Position numbers and translations under genes: made by a program | Shown: one piece after another, positions 53,885-63,631 of the stretch | Position numbering within the stretch: position 1 is the stretch's first letter | Layout: the number at the start of each line of letters is the position of its first letter | The notes under the pieces: generated by a model | Told to the model about the DNA's origin: nothing | What the model saw: only the letters and a program-made list of their open reading frames with translations | The model's database searches: none | Assembly: GCF_025699485.1 (NCBI RefSeq) | Contig: NZ_JANUXN010000001.1 | Span: 372,001-436,000, forward strand | Direction of reading: 5' to 3' | DNA: 64,000 nucleotides | Origin: Thauera carbonicopians | Lineage (GTDB): Bacteria; Pseudomonadota; Gammaproteobacteria; Burkholderiales; Rhodocyclaceae

Positions 53885-54250
53885 TCAGTGCGACTTCTTC
53901 TTTCTGGAAGGGCCGGGCTGTTCCGGATAGGCGCCGCGCATGGCATCGCGCAGATCGCGGTGGAGAGCGTTGCGCTCTTCCACGTTCAGACGGCGGGGTT
54001 CGGAGGCTTTGCCGCCTACCTCGTGGGAACTGGTCAACAGATGGTTGCGCAAGCCCTCGTGGCGCAGCCCCTCGCGTATCGGCACCGGGCCGCTCGGCAG
54101 TCCGGAATCTTCGCCGCGCGTACGCGCCTCGGCAATGCCGGCGGCGGTGAGCAGACAGACCGACAGCACACAGGCCACCACGCATCGGCCATGATGCGGC
54201 GAGGCGGAAGACCGGTAGAACGGACCAGAGGAGGCGGAAGTCGGTGTCAT
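53885..54250 (-). CDS. Hypothetical exported protein, 121 aa
   Basis: From the ATG at 54250 the product has a basic N-terminal tail, a hydrophobic stretch (CVVACVLSVCLLTAAGIAEA, about 28-47) that looks like a signal peptide, then a charged soluble part (LNVEERNALHRDLRDAMRGA) ending SRKKKSH. The C-terminal motif resembles small DUF proteins of betaproteobacteria with RRLN-xEER-xxLRxDLR patterns. Lies 34 bases before tsaB; function unknown. Confidence 0.7.
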   Translation of the reverse strand: MTPTSASSGPFYRSSASPHHGRCVVACVLSVCLLTAAGIAEARTRGEDSGLPSGPVPIREGLRHEGLRNHLLTSSHEVGGKASEPRRLNVEERNALHRDLRDAMRGAYPEQPGPSRKKKSH

Positions 54251-54452
54251 CGGGTGGGGCGCTGCGCGTCGATCGTGAACTCGAACATACGGTAAATCCG
54301 CGTTGCGTGACAGTCCTGTGCGCCGGTACCGATGATGCTTTGTAAAACGGTGTTGCCTGTTTGCCACGCTCTTACGAAGCGTTACCGGGCCACCGGCACC
54401 GGCCTTTCCCCGGTACTGGCAAGCTCGCGTTTTGAAGGATAGGATTGGCTCC

Positions 54453-55211
54453 ATGAACCTGAAAACCCGCTATCGCGTACTGTTGGTGGACGACGACGCT
54501 CGTCTGCGTGAACTGCTGTCCCGCTATCTTCAGGAGCAAGGTTTCGCGGTCAAGGCCGTGAGCGATGCGCCGATGATGGATCGTGCATTGCATCGCGAGC
54601 ACTTCGACCTGATGGTGCTCGACCTGATGCTGCCCGGCGAGGACGGACTGGCCATCTGCCGCCGGCTGCGGGCGGCAGAAAACAATCTGCCGATCATCAT
54701 GCTCACTGCCAAAGGCGATGACGTGGATCGCATCGTCGGGCTCGAGATGGGGGCCGACGACTACATCGCCAAACCGTTCAATCCGCGCGAACTCGTCGCC
54801 CGCATCCAGGCCGTGATGCGGCGGCAGCCGCATACCCTGCCCGGCGCGCCGACCGCCGAAGACGAGATCGTCGCTTTCGGCAACGTCAGCGTCAATCTGG
54901 GCACCCGCCTGCTCGAGCGCAACGGCGAGGAGATCCAGCTGACCACCGGCGAATTCTCGCTGCTCAAGGTGCTGCTGCAGCATCCGCGCCAGCCCTTGTC
55001 GCGGGACAAGCTGATGGAACTGGCCAGAGGGCGCGAATACGGGGTCTTCGACCGGGCGATCGACGTGCAGATCTCCCGCCTGCGCAAGCTCGTCGAGGAA
55101 GACCCGGCCAAGCCCCGCTTCATCCAGACGGTCTGGGGTTTCGGCTACGTGTTCGTGCCGGAGGACATCAAGAACGAATCGGGTGAAGGCAAGGCAGCCG
55201 CCAGCGAGTAA
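54453..55211 (+). CDS. ompR: OmpR-type response regulator
   Basis: The 252-aa regulator has a receiver domain with the acidic pair in VLLVDDDARL, phospho-acceptor Asp in VLDLMLPGEDG, Thr/Lys switch residues in MLTAKGDD, and a C-terminal winged helix (from about residue 145). Length and motifs are close to OmpR, which controls porin genes with osmolarity. The start at 54453 follows the OmpR norm. envZ starts 7 bases after its stop. Confidence 0.93.
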   Translation: MNLKTRYRVLLVDDDARLRELLSRYLQEQGFAVKAVSDAPMMDRALHREHFDLMVLDLMLPGEDGLAICRRLRAAENNLPIIMLTAKGDDVDRIVGLEMGADDYIAKPFNPRELVARIQAVMRRQPHTLPGAPTAEDEIVAFGNVSVNLGTRLLERNGEEIQLTTGEFSLLKVLLQHPRQPLSRDKLMELARGREYGVFDRAIDVQISRLRKLVEEDPAKPRFIQTVWGFGYVFVPEDIKNESGEGKAAASE

Positions 55212-55218
55212 GCGCGGC

Positions 55219-56652
55219 ATGTCCGCCAAGCTGCACCCCGGTCGCCGGCCGCGCTCGGTGACGCGCCTGCTGCAGGCCTGTCTGCCCGGCACCCTGCTCT
55301 GGCAGACCTTTCTGCTCGTCGCCTTGCTGCTGATCCTGGCGCTCGGCGCCTGGTCCCAGATTTTCAGCTATTTCCAGGAGCCGGCCCGGTCACGCGACGT
55401 GGCGCAGATGGTGGTTTCGGTCGTAAACTTGACCCGCACCGCACTGATCAATGCCGATGCAGGACGCAGGACCGATCTGCTGATCGAGCTTGCCGCGCTC
55501 GAAGGCATCCGCATCTACCCGGCGGAAGCGTCCGACGAGATCGAGCCCCTGGCCGATACGCGGCCGAACCGGCTGCTCACCAACGACGTGCGCCGGCAAC
55601 TGGGAAGCCACACGCGCTTCGCCTCACGCTGGAAGACGCTCGATGGCTTCTGGGTGAGCTTCCGGCTCGACCCGGACGATCAGCACAACGAATACTGGGT
55701 CATGCTGCCTGGCGAGCGGATCGAAAGCCCCGATACCCTCGACTGGCTCGTATGGGGGCTCGGTGCGCTCTTTGCCGCGATGCTCGGCGCTTACCTGATC
55801 GCTTCGTGGATGGGCAGGCCGCTACGCCAGGTGGCACGTGCAGCCCGGCTGGTCGGCAGCGGCCAGACGCCGCCGCCGCTGGATGAGTCCGGTCCGCATG
55901 AAATTGCCGTGGTCGCCCATGCCTTCAATCAGATGACAGGCGATCTCGCCCGCACCGATGCGGATCGCGCGCTGATCCTGGCAGGCGTGTCCCACGACCT
56001 GCGCACGCCGCTGGCGCGCCTGCGTCTGGGTGTCGAGATGTCGGGCGCGCCGGACAGCGAGGTCACGGCGATGGTGTCGGACATCGAGGAGATGGACCGG
56101 ATCATCGGCCAGTTTCTCGACTTCGGCCGCGGCGTGCCGCAGGAGCCCGCACAAGCGGTGGATGTCGTGCAACTGGTGCGCGAAATTGCCGAGCCTTACC
56201 GCTTGAGGGGAATCGATCTCCAGCTCGATACGCCGGAAATCCTGACATGCAACGCCCGCGCCCTGTCCCTGCGCCGGGCGCTCGCCAACCTGATCGACAA
56301 CGCCCTGCGCTATGCGGGAGAGGACAAGCCACTCGACGTCGTGGTCGCGCCGCACGACGGTTTTGTCTGTGTCGAAGTGGCCGACCGGGGCCCGGGGATT
56401 CCCGAAGACGAAGTCGAGCGCATGCGCCACCCCTTCACCCGGCTCGAAAAGGCCAGGAGCAATACCAAGGGAGCCGGGCTGGGGCTGGCGATCGTCGAGC
56501 GGGTGATGCGCTCCCATGGCGGCCGGCTGGATCTGCTGCCCCGCGAAGGCGGTGGTCTCAGAGCGATCCTGTGCCTGCCGGCAGATGGAAACCCGAGCGG
56601 GCGCGCTAGAATGCACGGCTCACAGGAGGATAGTCCTTCCCATGCCCACTGA
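55219..56652 (+). CDS. envZ: EnvZ-type sensor histidine kinase
   Basis: The 477-aa membrane kinase has two membrane helices (about 26-47 and 170-195) around a periplasmic sensor domain, HAMP (about 195-245), H-box VSHDLRTPLARLRLG with the phospho-His, N-box NLIDNALRYA, G1 DRGPGIP and G2 GAGLGLAI. It should phosphorylate the OmpR-type regulator encoded just before it. Its last 11 bases overlap the truncated haemoglobin gene, so the three genes are probably one transcript. Confidence 0.93.
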   Translation: MSAKLHPGRRPRSVTRLLQACLPGTLLWQTFLLVALLLILALGAWSQIFSYFQEPARSRDVAQMVVSVVNLTRTALINADAGRRTDLLIELAALEGIRIYPAEASDEIEPLADTRPNRLLTNDVRRQLGSHTRFASRWKTLDGFWVSFRLDPDDQHNEYWVMLPGERIESPDTLDWLVWGLGALFAAMLGAYLIASWMGRPLRQVARAARLVGSGQTPPPLDESGPHEIAVVAHAFNQMTGDLARTDADRALILAGVSHDLRTPLARLRLGVEMSGAPDSEVTAMVSDIEEMDRIIGQFLDFGRGVPQEPAQAVDVVQLVREIAEPYRLRGIDLQLDTPEILTCNARALSLRRALANLIDNALRYAGEDKPLDVVVAPHDGFVCVEVADRGPGIPEDEVERMRHPFTRLEKARSNTKGAGLGLAIVERVMRSHGGRLDLLPREGGGLRAILCLPADGNPSGRARMHGSQEDSPSHAH

Positions 56653-57103
56653 TACCGCTCTGCCGCCGAACGCCACGCCATACGAACGCCTGGGCGGCGA
56701 AGCCGCCGTCCGCAAGCTGGTCAGGAGCTTCTATGGACTCATGGACACGCTGCCCGAAGCCTGGACGGTGCGCCGGATGCATGCCGAGGACCTCTCGGGC
56801 TCGGAAGAAAAGCTATTCCTGTTCCTGTCCGGCTGGCTCGGCGGGCCGAATCTCTACGTCGAGCGCTACGGCCACCCTTTCCTGCGGGCCCGGCATCTGC
56901 CGTTCTCGATCGGCATCCGGGAGCGCGATGAATGGATGCTCTGCATGCGCCAGGCGCTCGAGGAGCAGGTCGCCGACGGTGCATTGCGCGCCAGCCTGCT
57001 CAGCGCCTTCTCCTCGCTCGCGAACCACATGCGCAACCGGGCGGAAAACGAAGCCGCAAGTGCCGCCGTGACGCTTGACACGCTTGGCAACGGGCAGGCT
57101 TGA
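56642..57103 (+). CDS. Group II truncated haemoglobin
   Basis: The 153-aa protein has the trHb2 pattern: YERLGGEAAVRKLVRSFYGL, then LSGWLGGPNLYVERYGHPFL, with the proximal His in RARHLPFSIG and a conserved Trp (DEWMLCM). Members bind oxygen or NO and may protect from nitrosative stress or help denitrifiers. The ATG overlaps the envZ end by 11 bases. Confidence 0.9.
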   Translation: MPTDTALPPNATPYERLGGEAAVRKLVRSFYGLMDTLPEAWTVRRMHAEDLSGSEEKLFLFLSGWLGGPNLYVERYGHPFLRARHLPFSIGIRERDEWMLCMRQALEEQVADGALRASLLSAFSSLANHMRNRAENEAASAAVTLDTLGNGQA

Positions 57104-57127
57104 ACACTATCGCTATAATTCGACCGC

Positions 57128-57736
57128 ATGAAATTTCTCTTCGACCTCCTTCCGGTCATCCTCTTCTTCGCCGCCTACAAGCTTGCCGGTGCCCAGCCCG
57201 AAACCTCCCATGCGTTTGCGGCCCAATGGCTGGGAGACGGCATCGACGTTGCACAGGCGCCGATCCTGATCGCCACCGCGGTCGCGATCGTCGCCACCTT
57301 CGCACAGATCGCCATTGTCTGGGGCAAGCATCGCAAGGTCGACACCATGCTCTGGGTCAGCCTGGCGATCATCGTCGTGTTCGGCGGCGCAACCCTGTTC
57401 TTCCACAACCCCACTTTCATCAAGTGGAAGCCGACCGCGCTCTACTGGCTGTTCGGCGCCGTGCTGATCGGTTCGGCCACGCTGTTCAAGCGCAACCTGA
57501 TCCGCAAGATGCTGGAGGCGCAGATACAGTTGCCCGACGATGTCTGGACACGCCTGAACCTGGCCTGGGCGGGCTTCTTCGTCGGCATGGGCCTGCTCAA
57601 TCTCTACGTCGCCTACAGCTTCAGCGAGGAAGCCTGGGTCAACTTCAAGCTGTTCGGTGGAATGGGCCTGATGCTTGCCTTCGTGCTCGGCCAGGGCTTC
57701 TATCTTTCGCGCCATATCGAAGAGGAAAAAAACTGA
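57128..57736 (+). CDS. yciB: Inner-membrane-spanning protein YciB (septation protein A family)
   Basis: The 202-aa protein begins [21 protein letters not shown], the family start, and has about five membrane segments. YciB affects cell-envelope synthesis and division in E. coli and Shigella (IspA/IspZ). Its stop overlaps the yciI ATG (TGATG), as is often seen. Confidence 0.92.
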   Translation: MKFLFDLLPVILFFAAYKLAGAQPETSHAFAAQWLGDGIDVAQAPILIATAVAIVATFAQIAIVWGKHRKVDTMLWVSLAIIVVFGGATLFFHNPTFIKWKPTALYWLFGAVLIGSATLFKRNLIRKMLEAQIQLPDDVWTRLNLAWAGFFVGMGLLNLYVAYSFSEEAWVNFKLFGGMGLMLAFVLGQGFYLSRHIEEEKN

Positions 57737-58035
57737 TGTTCTACGCCCTGATCGGAGAGGACGCGCCCGGTACGCTGGAGCGGCGCATGGCGGTACGCCC
57801 CGAACACCTGGCCCGCCTTCAGGCACTGAAGGACGAAGGCCGCCTGCTGCTCGCCGGCCCCATGCCTGCGATCGATTCGCCCGACCCGGGGCCGGCAGGC
57901 TTCGCCGGCAGTCTCGTCGTCGCCGAATTCGACTCGCTGGCCAGCGCGGAAAAATGGCTGGCCGAGGACGCCTACGTGCGCGAAGGCGTCTTCGCGAAGA
58001 CCAGCGTGCGCCCCTTCCGCAAGGTCCTGCCATGA
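57736..58035 (+). CDS. yciI: YciI family protein
   Basis: The 99-aa protein has the YCII fold: [18 protein letters not shown], then LQALKDEGRLLLAGPMPA and the C-terminal SAEKWLAEDAYVREGVF. Conserved His and Asp residues of the family suggest a small enzymatic role, but function is not settled. It overlaps yciB upstream and bolA downstream. Confidence 0.92.
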   Translation: MFYALIGEDAPGTLERRMAVRPEHLARLQALKDEGRLLLAGPMPAIDSPDPGPAGFAGSLVVAEFDSLASAEKWLAEDAYVREGVFAKTSVRPFRKVLP

Positions 58036-58322
58036 GCGCCGAGGTGGCCGAGCGGATCAGGCTGCGCCTGAGCGAGGCCTTTGCGCCCGACGAGATCGAG
58101 GTCCGCGACGACAGCGCCCTGCATGCCGGCCATGCAGGCGCACGCAGCGGCGGTGGCCACTATGGCCTGCGCATCGTCGGCAGTGCCTTCGCCGGGCACG
58201 GCACGGTCGCTCGCCATCGCATGATTTACGAAGCCCTGGGCGACATGATGAAAAAGGACATTCACGCGCTCGCCATCAAGGCAATGACGGCCGACGAGGC
58301 CACCCAAGCAACCCACCCCTGA
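58032..58322 (+). CDS. BolA family protein
   Basis: The 96-aa protein has the BolA/IbaG pattern: IRLRLSEAFAPDEIEVRDDS, then GHYGLRIVGSAFAGHGTVARHR with the conserved His. BolA-type proteins bind monothiol glutaredoxins and iron-sulphur clusters and some affect morphology. The ATG overlaps the yciI stop by four bases. Confidence 0.92.
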   Translation: MSAEVAERIRLRLSEAFAPDEIEVRDDSALHAGHAGARSGGGHYGLRIVGSAFAGHGTVARHRMIYEALGDMMKKDIHALAIKAMTADEATQATHP

Positions 58323-58332
58323 AGGAATACCG

Positions 58333-59115
58333 ATGAAACGCTTCCCGAGCCGCCTCGCCATCGCCATGCTGGCTGGTTTTCTCGCCTTTCCCGCCGCTGC
58401 GGCCGCCCCGGTAGCCAAGGTCAACGGCGTCGCCATCCCGGCCGAGCGCGCAGAAGCGATGCTTGCCGAACAACGCGCCCAGGGTGCGCAGGACAGCTCC
58501 CAGCTGCAGGACGCGGTGCGCGAGGAACTCGTCCGCCGTGAAGTCCTGAGCCAGGAGGCAAGCAACCAAGGGCTTGCCAAGAAATCCGAAGTGCAGACCC
58601 AGATGGATCTGGCCAAGCAGGCCATCCTGATCCGCGCCTACCTGCAGGACTTCGTCCAGAAGAACCCGGTCACCGACGCCGAGATCCAGCAGGAATACGA
58701 TGCGATCAAGAGCCGCATGGGCGACAAGGAATACAAGCCCCGCCATGTGCTGGTCGAGACCGAGAACGAAGCCAAAGCGATCATCGCCAAGCTGCAGTCG
58801 GGCACGCCTTTCGAGGAAGTGGCCAAGGAATCGCGCGACCCCGGCTCCAAGGACCGCGGCGGCGACCTGGGCTGGAGCAACCCGGCGATGTTCGTCCAGC
58901 CTTTCTCCGAAGCCATGGTCAAGCTCGAGAAAGGCAAGTTCACCCCCACGCCGGTGAAGAGCGATTTTGGCTACCACGTCATCCAGCTCGACGACGTGCG
59001 CACGACGCAGGCTCCCCCGCTCGACGAAGTCAAGCCGCAGCTGCAGCAGCGCCTGCAGCAGCAGAAGATCGAGAAGCACGTGCTCGACCTGCGCAGCAAG
59101 GCCAAGGTGGAATAA
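58333..59115 (+). CDS. Periplasmic parvulin peptidyl-prolyl isomerase
   Basis: The 260-aa protein has a signal peptide (cleavage near AAA, about residue 21), an N-terminal SurA-like helical region with AVREELVRREVLSQEASNQG, and a rotamase (PpiC) domain from about 125 with YKPRHVLVETENEAKAI and DLGWSNPAMFVQPFSEAMV. It should help fold outer-membrane or periplasmic proteins. Last gene of the yciB-yciI-bolA set. Confidence 0.92.
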   Translation: MKRFPSRLAIAMLAGFLAFPAAAAAPVAKVNGVAIPAERAEAMLAEQRAQGAQDSSQLQDAVREELVRREVLSQEASNQGLAKKSEVQTQMDLAKQAILIRAYLQDFVQKNPVTDAEIQQEYDAIKSRMGDKEYKPRHVLVETENEAKAIIAKLQSGTPFEEVAKESRDPGSKDRGGDLGWSNPAMFVQPFSEAMVKLEKGKFTPTPVKSDFGYHVIQLDDVRTTQAPPLDEVKPQLQQRLQQQKIEKHVLDLRSKAKVE

Positions 59116-59153
59116 TCCTCCTGCCTGCATGGCAGGCTTCGGCCTGCCTGCGA

Positions 59154-59202
59154 AAACGAAAAGAGAGGCTGGATCGTCGTGATCCAGCCTCTCTTTTCGT
59201 TT
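59154..59202. terminator. Bidirectional rho-independent terminator
   Basis: A perfect 22-bp stem (59154-59175 with 59181-59202) around a 5-base loop, with A-rich sequence on one side and T-rich on the other (AAACGAAAA and TTTTCGTTT). It lies between the convergent parvulin and acyl-CoA dehydrogenase genes and should stop both transcripts. A smaller GGCAGGC-TTCG-GCCTGCC hairpin precedes it at 59131-59148. Confidence 0.93.
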
Positions 59203-59255
59203 GGCTGCTGCGGTGAAAAGGCGGCCTCTCCTCGCGGGAAAGGCCTGCCCGCCGC

Positions 59256-61052
59256 TCAGAACTGCTCTTCCGCCAGCTCGAGTGCAGCCGCCGCACCATT
59301 GACGATGGTGTAGGCCAGGCCTGGCGCCTGTGCCAGCACGTGATCGGCGTAAAAGCGCGCGGTGACGATCTTGGTCCGGTAGAAGCCGGACTCGCCCTCG
59401 CCTGCTTCGAGCCTGCGCTTGGCCACCAGCGCCGCACGGCCCATCTGCCAGCCGCCGGCGACGATGCCCAGCAGCTTCAGGAAGGGAACCGAGCCCACCG
59501 ACGCAGCCTTCACGTCCTTGCCGTAAGTGGCCAGGATGTAGGCGACCGCCTCCTCCACCGCGGCGATGCCGGTACCGAGCGGCCTGGCAATGGCGGCGAG
59601 GGCATCATCGCCGGCGGCGGACAGTTCGGCTTCGACTCCGCGCATCACCTTGATCAGCGCGGCGATGGTGGCGCCGTTCTCGCGCGCGATCTTGCGGCCG
59701 ATCAGGTCGTTGGCCTGGATCGCGGTCGTACCTTCGTAGATCGTCGTGATGCGGGCATCGCGAAGGTGCTGGGCGGCGCCGGTTTCCTCGATGAAGCCCA
59801 TGCCGCCGTGAACCTGCACGCCGTCCGAGGCGACGTCGATCGAATTCTCGGTGCTCCAGCCCTTGACGACGGGGATCATCAGATCGACGAAAGCCTGATT
59901 CAGCGCCCGGACCGCTTCATCCGGATGGTGGTGGGCCTTGTCGGTGGCAGCGGCGACCACATAGGCCAGCGCACGCATCGCCTCGGTCTTGCTCTTCATG
60001 TTCATCAGCAGGCGGCGGACGTCCGCATGGTGAATGATGCTGACCTTGGGGCCGCCGCGGACACCCGCCTCGGTCCCCTGGATGCGGTCCTTGGCATATT
60101 GCAGGGCATGCTGGTAGGCGCGCTCGGACAAGGCCAGGCCCTCCATACCGACCGCGAAGCGGGCCTCATTCATCATGATGAACATGTATTCCAGGCCGCG
60201 GTTCGGTTCGCCCACCAGGGTGCCGATCGCCCCGCCCTTGTCGCCGAAGGCGAGCACCGCGGTCGGGCTGGCATGGATGCCGAGCTTGTGTTCGATCGAC
60301 ACGCAATGCACGTCGTTGCGCGCACCGAGGCTGCCGTCGGCATTGACCAGGAACTTGGGCACGACAAACAGCGAAATGCCCTTCACTCCTTCGGGCGCGT
60401 CCGGCAGGCGGGCGAGCACCAGATGGATGATGTTGTCGGTCATGTCATGCTCGCCGTAGGTGATGAAGATCTTCTGGCCGAAGATCTTGTAGGTGCCATC
60501 ACCCTGCGGCTCAGCCTTCGTACGTACCGCAGCCAGATCCGAGCCCGCCTGGGGTTCGGTCAGGTTCATGGTGCCGGTCCATTCGCCGGAGACCATCTTC
60601 GGCAGGTACATGTCCTTCTGCTCGTCGGTGCCGCGCAGCATCAGCGCCTCGATGGCGCCGGTGGTCAGCATCGGACACAGCGAAAAGGCCATGTTGGCCG
60701 ACTTCCACATTTCCATCACGGCAGTGGACAGCAGCTTGGGCAGGCCCTGGCCGCCATACTGGGGATCGCAGGCGATCGCCGTCCAGCCGGATGTACGGAA
60801 CTGGTCGTAGGCGTGTTTCCAGCCCGGCACGGTATGTACTTCGGTGTCCTTCCACTTGGCCCCTTCCTGGTCGCCGATCCGGTTCAGCGGCGCAAGCACG
60901 CCGCTGGCGAACTTGTCGGCTTCTTCGAGGATGGCATCGACCAGGTCGACCGAGACTTCTTCGTTACCAGGCAACTGCGCGACTTCGTCGAGACCGGCCA
61001 GCTCACGCATCACGAACTGCATGTCGCGAATCGGGGCGTTGTAATTGCTCAT
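59256..61052 (-). CDS. Acyl-CoA dehydrogenase, long form with C-terminal domain
   Basis: The 598-aa flavoenzyme oxidises acyl-CoA to enoyl-CoA and hands electrons to ETF. It has an N-terminal extra domain, the FAD stretch NLTEPQAGSDLAAVRTKA, GIKG-type segments (EGVKGISLFVVPKF), the IYEGTTAIQANDLIGRK signature, and a C-terminal domain of about 120 residues as in FadE/DmdC-type enzymes. Substrate chain length is unknown. It is the last gene of the leftward etfB-etfA operon. Confidence 0.92.
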   Translation of the reverse strand: MSNYNAPIRDMQFVMRELAGLDEVAQLPGNEEVSVDLVDAILEEADKFASGVLAPLNRIGDQEGAKWKDTEVHTVPGWKHAYDQFRTSGWTAIACDPQYGGQGLPKLLSTAVMEMWKSANMAFSLCPMLTTGAIEALMLRGTDEQKDMYLPKMVSGEWTGTMNLTEPQAGSDLAAVRTKAEPQGDGTYKIFGQKIFITYGEHDMTDNIIHLVLARLPDAPEGVKGISLFVVPKFLVNADGSLGARNDVHCVSIEHKLGIHASPTAVLAFGDKGGAIGTLVGEPNRGLEYMFIMMNEARFAVGMEGLALSERAYQHALQYAKDRIQGTEAGVRGGPKVSIIHHADVRRLLMNMKSKTEAMRALAYVVAAATDKAHHHPDEAVRALNQAFVDLMIPVVKGWSTENSIDVASDGVQVHGGMGFIEETGAAQHLRDARITTIYEGTTAIQANDLIGRKIARENGATIAALIKVMRGVEAELSAAGDDALAAIARPLGTGIAAVEEAVAYILATYGKDVKAASVGSVPFLKLLGIVAGGWQMGRAALVAKRRLEAGEGESGFYRTKIVTARFYADHVLAQAPGLAYTIVNGAAAALELAEEQF

Positions 61053-61081
61053 GGATTCGATATCTCCTCAGTTTGTTGGAA

Positions 61082-61747
61082 TCACTTGTTGATCAGGTAG
61101 CGATTGTCATCGAAGCCGGCTACCCAGTCCGGCCGGTAAACCACCAGCAAAGTCACGATCGCGCCGCTGATCCAGGCCTCGGCAAAGCCGAGGAGCAGGA
61201 AATAGGGCAGGTATTCCGTCAGCAGGTAATCGGCAGGATAGGCGCCTGCCGCTGCCAGCGCCGCCGATGCGGTCAGGCCCTGGAGCATGACGGTCAGTGC
61301 AGCCCCGGCGAAGCCAGTGACGAAGATGAAGACGAAAAAATGAGCCGGAAGCCAGCGCTCTATGGCGCGCTGGAGCAGGTGCGCCACGGCCACTGGAACG
61401 GCCGCCATCAGGATGAAGTTGATCGGCCATGCGCTCCACTCCACCGCCCCGTTCAAGGTGATTCCCGTCAACGCTCCTGCCAGCGCGAGCAAGCCCAGCC
61501 AGGGGCCGAGAATCAGGGTCGCTGCCATCGCGCCGAGCATGTGCAGGCTCAGGCCGGGCTTCACGCCCGCGCGCATGCTCCACAACAGCATCAGCCCGAC
61601 GATGAAGCCCAGCAGCAGATTGAGCTGCGAGCCGCTCTGCAGGCGCCGCCACGGCGCACGCAGCAACAGCTTCGACAGGATGAGCACGGACAGCGCCAGC
61701 ATGACCCAGTGCCAGGTCGCCGGGAACAGCGAGCTTGCGAGGTTCAT
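61082..61747 (-). CDS. CbiM-like (energy-coupling factor type) membrane protein
   Basis: The 221-aa protein has about six or seven membrane helices and the pattern of CbiM/ECF permease relatives (GVKPGLSLHMLGAMAATLILG with a conserved His). CbiM takes up cobalt or nickel with CbiNQO, but none of those genes is seen here. Its place between etfA and the acyl-CoA dehydrogenase, with short gaps (27 and 29 bases), suggests it is co-transcribed with them. Confidence 0.78.
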   Translation of the reverse strand: MNLASSLFPATWHWVMLALSVLILSKLLLRAPWRRLQSGSQLNLLLGFIVGLMLLWSMRAGVKPGLSLHMLGAMAATLILGPWLGLLALAGALTGITLNGAVEWSAWPINFILMAAVPVAVAHLLQRAIERWLPAHFFVFIFVTGFAGAALTVMLQGLTASAALAAAGAYPADYLLTEYLPYFLLLGFAEAWISGAIVTLLVVYRPDWVAGFDDNRYLINK

Positions 61748-61774
61748 GCCGACGCTGTCCGTTGCTGGCCGCGC

Positions 61775-62704
61775 TCAGACGGCGGCGGTCAGTTCCGGCA
61801 CGACCTCGAACAGATCGCCCACCAGGCCGTAGTCGGCCACCTGGAAGATCGGCGCCTCCGGGTCCTTGTTGATCGCCACGATCACCTTCGAGTCCTTCAT
61901 CCCCGCCAGGTGCTGGATCGCCCCCGAGATGCCCACCGCGATGTACAGCTGCGGCGCGACGATCTTGCCCGTCTGGCCCACCTGGTAGTCGTTCGGCACA
62001 TAGCCCGCATCGACCGCCGCACGGCTCGCGCCCAGCGCCGCCCCCAGCTTGTCCGCCAGCGGCTCGAGCAGCGTGTGGTAGTTCTCCCCGCTGCCCACGC
62101 CCCGGCCACCCGAGACGATGACCTTGGCCGCACCCAGCTCGGGGCGCTCGCTCTTGGTCAGCTCGCGGCTGACCAGCGCCGCCACGCCCAGGTCGGCCCC
62201 CGCCGCCAGCGCTTCGAGCGGGGCGGCACCGCCTTCTGCGGCCGCATCGAAGGCGGTGGTGCGCACCGTGACGACCTTGATCGCATCGGCACTCTTGACC
62301 GTCGCCAACGCGTTGCCGGCGTAGATCGGGCGCACGAAGGTGTCGGCCGATTCCACCGCGACGATGTCGCTGATCTGCGCCACGTCCAGCAGCGCCGCCA
62401 CCCGCGGCAGCATGTTCTTGCCGTTCGGCGTCGCCGGCGCCAGCACGTGGCTGTAGTTCGGCGCGAGGCCCTTGACCAGTTCGGCCACGTTCTCGGCCGT
62501 CTGCGCTTCGTAGTGCGGTGCATCGCATACCAGCACCTTGGCCACGCCGGCGATCTTCGCCGCCGCCTCGGCCGCCGCGCCGCAGCCGGCACCGGCCACC
62601 AGCACATGGATGTCGCCGCCCAGCTTGGTCGCCGCGGTCACGGTGTTGAGCGTGGCGGCCTTGAGCGATTGGTTGTCGTGTTCGGCAATGACGAGAATGG
62701 CCAT
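61775..62704 (-). CDS. etfA: Electron transfer flavoprotein subunit alpha
   Basis: The 309-aa subunit carries the FAD that receives electrons from acyl-CoA dehydrogenases. It begins [20 protein letters not shown] and has the C-terminal FAD motif with [15 protein letters not shown] and [20 protein letters not shown]. The start lies 2 bases after the etfB stop. Confidence 0.96.
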   Translation of the reverse strand: MAILVIAEHDNQSLKAATLNTVTAATKLGGDIHVLVAGAGCGAAAEAAAKIAGVAKVLVCDAPHYEAQTAENVAELVKGLAPNYSHVLAPATPNGKNMLPRVAALLDVAQISDIVAVESADTFVRPIYAGNALATVKSADAIKVVTVRTTAFDAAAEGGAAPLEALAAGADLGVAALVSRELTKSERPELGAAKVIVSGGRGVGSGENYHTLLEPLADKLGAALGASRAAVDAGYVPNDYQVGQTGKIVAPQLYIAVGISGAIQHLAGMKDSKVIVAINKDPEAPIFQVADYGLVGDLFEVVPELTAAV

Positions 62705-62706
62705 GT

Positions 62707-63456
62707 TCAGATCACCTTCGCAACGTTCTTGAGTTTGTCGACCAGCTGGGCGACGTCCGCCACCCGCTCACCCGCGCTGCGCTTGGGTGGCTCGGCCACT
62801 TTCAGCGTCTGCAGCCGCGGCGCCACATCCACGCCCAGCTCTTCGGGCTTCAGCGTGTCGAGCGGCTTCTTCTTCGCCTTCATGATGTTGGGCAGCGTCG
62901 CATAGCGCGGCTCGTTGAGGCGCAGGTCCGTCGTCACCACCGCCGGCAGCGAAATCGACAGCGTCTCCAGCCCGCCGTCGATCTCGCGCGTGACCTGCGC
63001 CTTGCCGTCGGCGATCACCAGCTTCGAGGCAAACGTCGCCTGCGGCCAGCCCGCCAGCGCCGCCAGCATCTGGCCGGTCTGGTTGGCGTCGTCGTCGATC
63101 GCCTGCTTGCCGCCGATCACCAGCGTCGGCTGCTCACGCTCGGCCACCGCCTTCAGCAGCTTGGCCACCGCCAGCGGCTGCAGTTCGGCATCGGTCTCGA
63201 CCAGGATCGCACGGTCGGCGCCGATCGCCAGCGCCGCACGCAGCGTCTCCTGGCATGCGCCCACGCCGCAACTCACCGCCACCACCTCCGTGGCCACGCC
63301 CGCTTCCTTCAGGCGCACCGCCTCTTCCACCGCAATCTCGTCGAACGGGTTCATGCTCATCTTGACGTTCGCTATATCCACGCCGCTGCCGTCAGCCTTG
63401 ACGCGAACCTTCACGTTGTAGTCGACAACGCGTTTCACGGGTACGAGAATCTTCAC
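62707..63456 (-). CDS. etfB: Electron transfer flavoprotein subunit beta
   Basis: The 249-aa subunit binds AMP and pairs with EtfA. It begins [19 protein letters not shown], with a GTG start preceded by [24 protein letters not shown]-type stretch ([20 protein letters not shown]) and the C-terminal basic anchor ([10 protein letters not shown]) are typical. First gene of the leftward etfB-etfA-CbiM-like-acd operon, divergent from tetR. Confidence 0.96.
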   Translation of the reverse strand: MKILVPVKRVVDYNVKVRVKADGSGVDIANVKMSMNPFDEIAVEEAVRLKEAGVATEVVAVSCGVGACQETLRAALAIGADRAILVETDAELQPLAVAKLLKAVAEREQPTLVIGGKQAIDDDANQTGQMLAALAGWPQATFASKLVIADGKAQVTREIDGGLETLSISLPAVVTTDLRLNEPRYATLPNIMKAKKKPLDTLKPEELGVDVAPRLQTLKVAEPPKRSAGERVADVAQLVDKLKNVAKVI

Positions 63457-63588
63457 TCTGCCGCGCTCCTTTCATTGGTCAGAATATCTTCCGGCGATTG
63501 CGACCGGGGTGGATGATTATGTCACTGCTCCGCGGACATGACACGCGTGCCGGAGTGAAAGCCAGCGCCACGTCCCATGCTATCGGTA

Positions 63589-63604
63589 CATACGGTAGCG
63601 TATG
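63589..63604. promoter_or_regulatory. Probable TetR operator
   Basis: CATACG-GTAG-CGTATG is a perfect 6-bp inverted repeat in the space between etfB and tetR. A further half-site CCGTATG follows at 63628-63634. Such a palindrome just before a tetR gene is usually its own binding site. It also overlaps the possible upstream ATG at 63602, which argues against that start. Confidence 0.6.
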
Positions 63605-63631
63605 GACAAAGAATCGTCAATACTATTCCGT

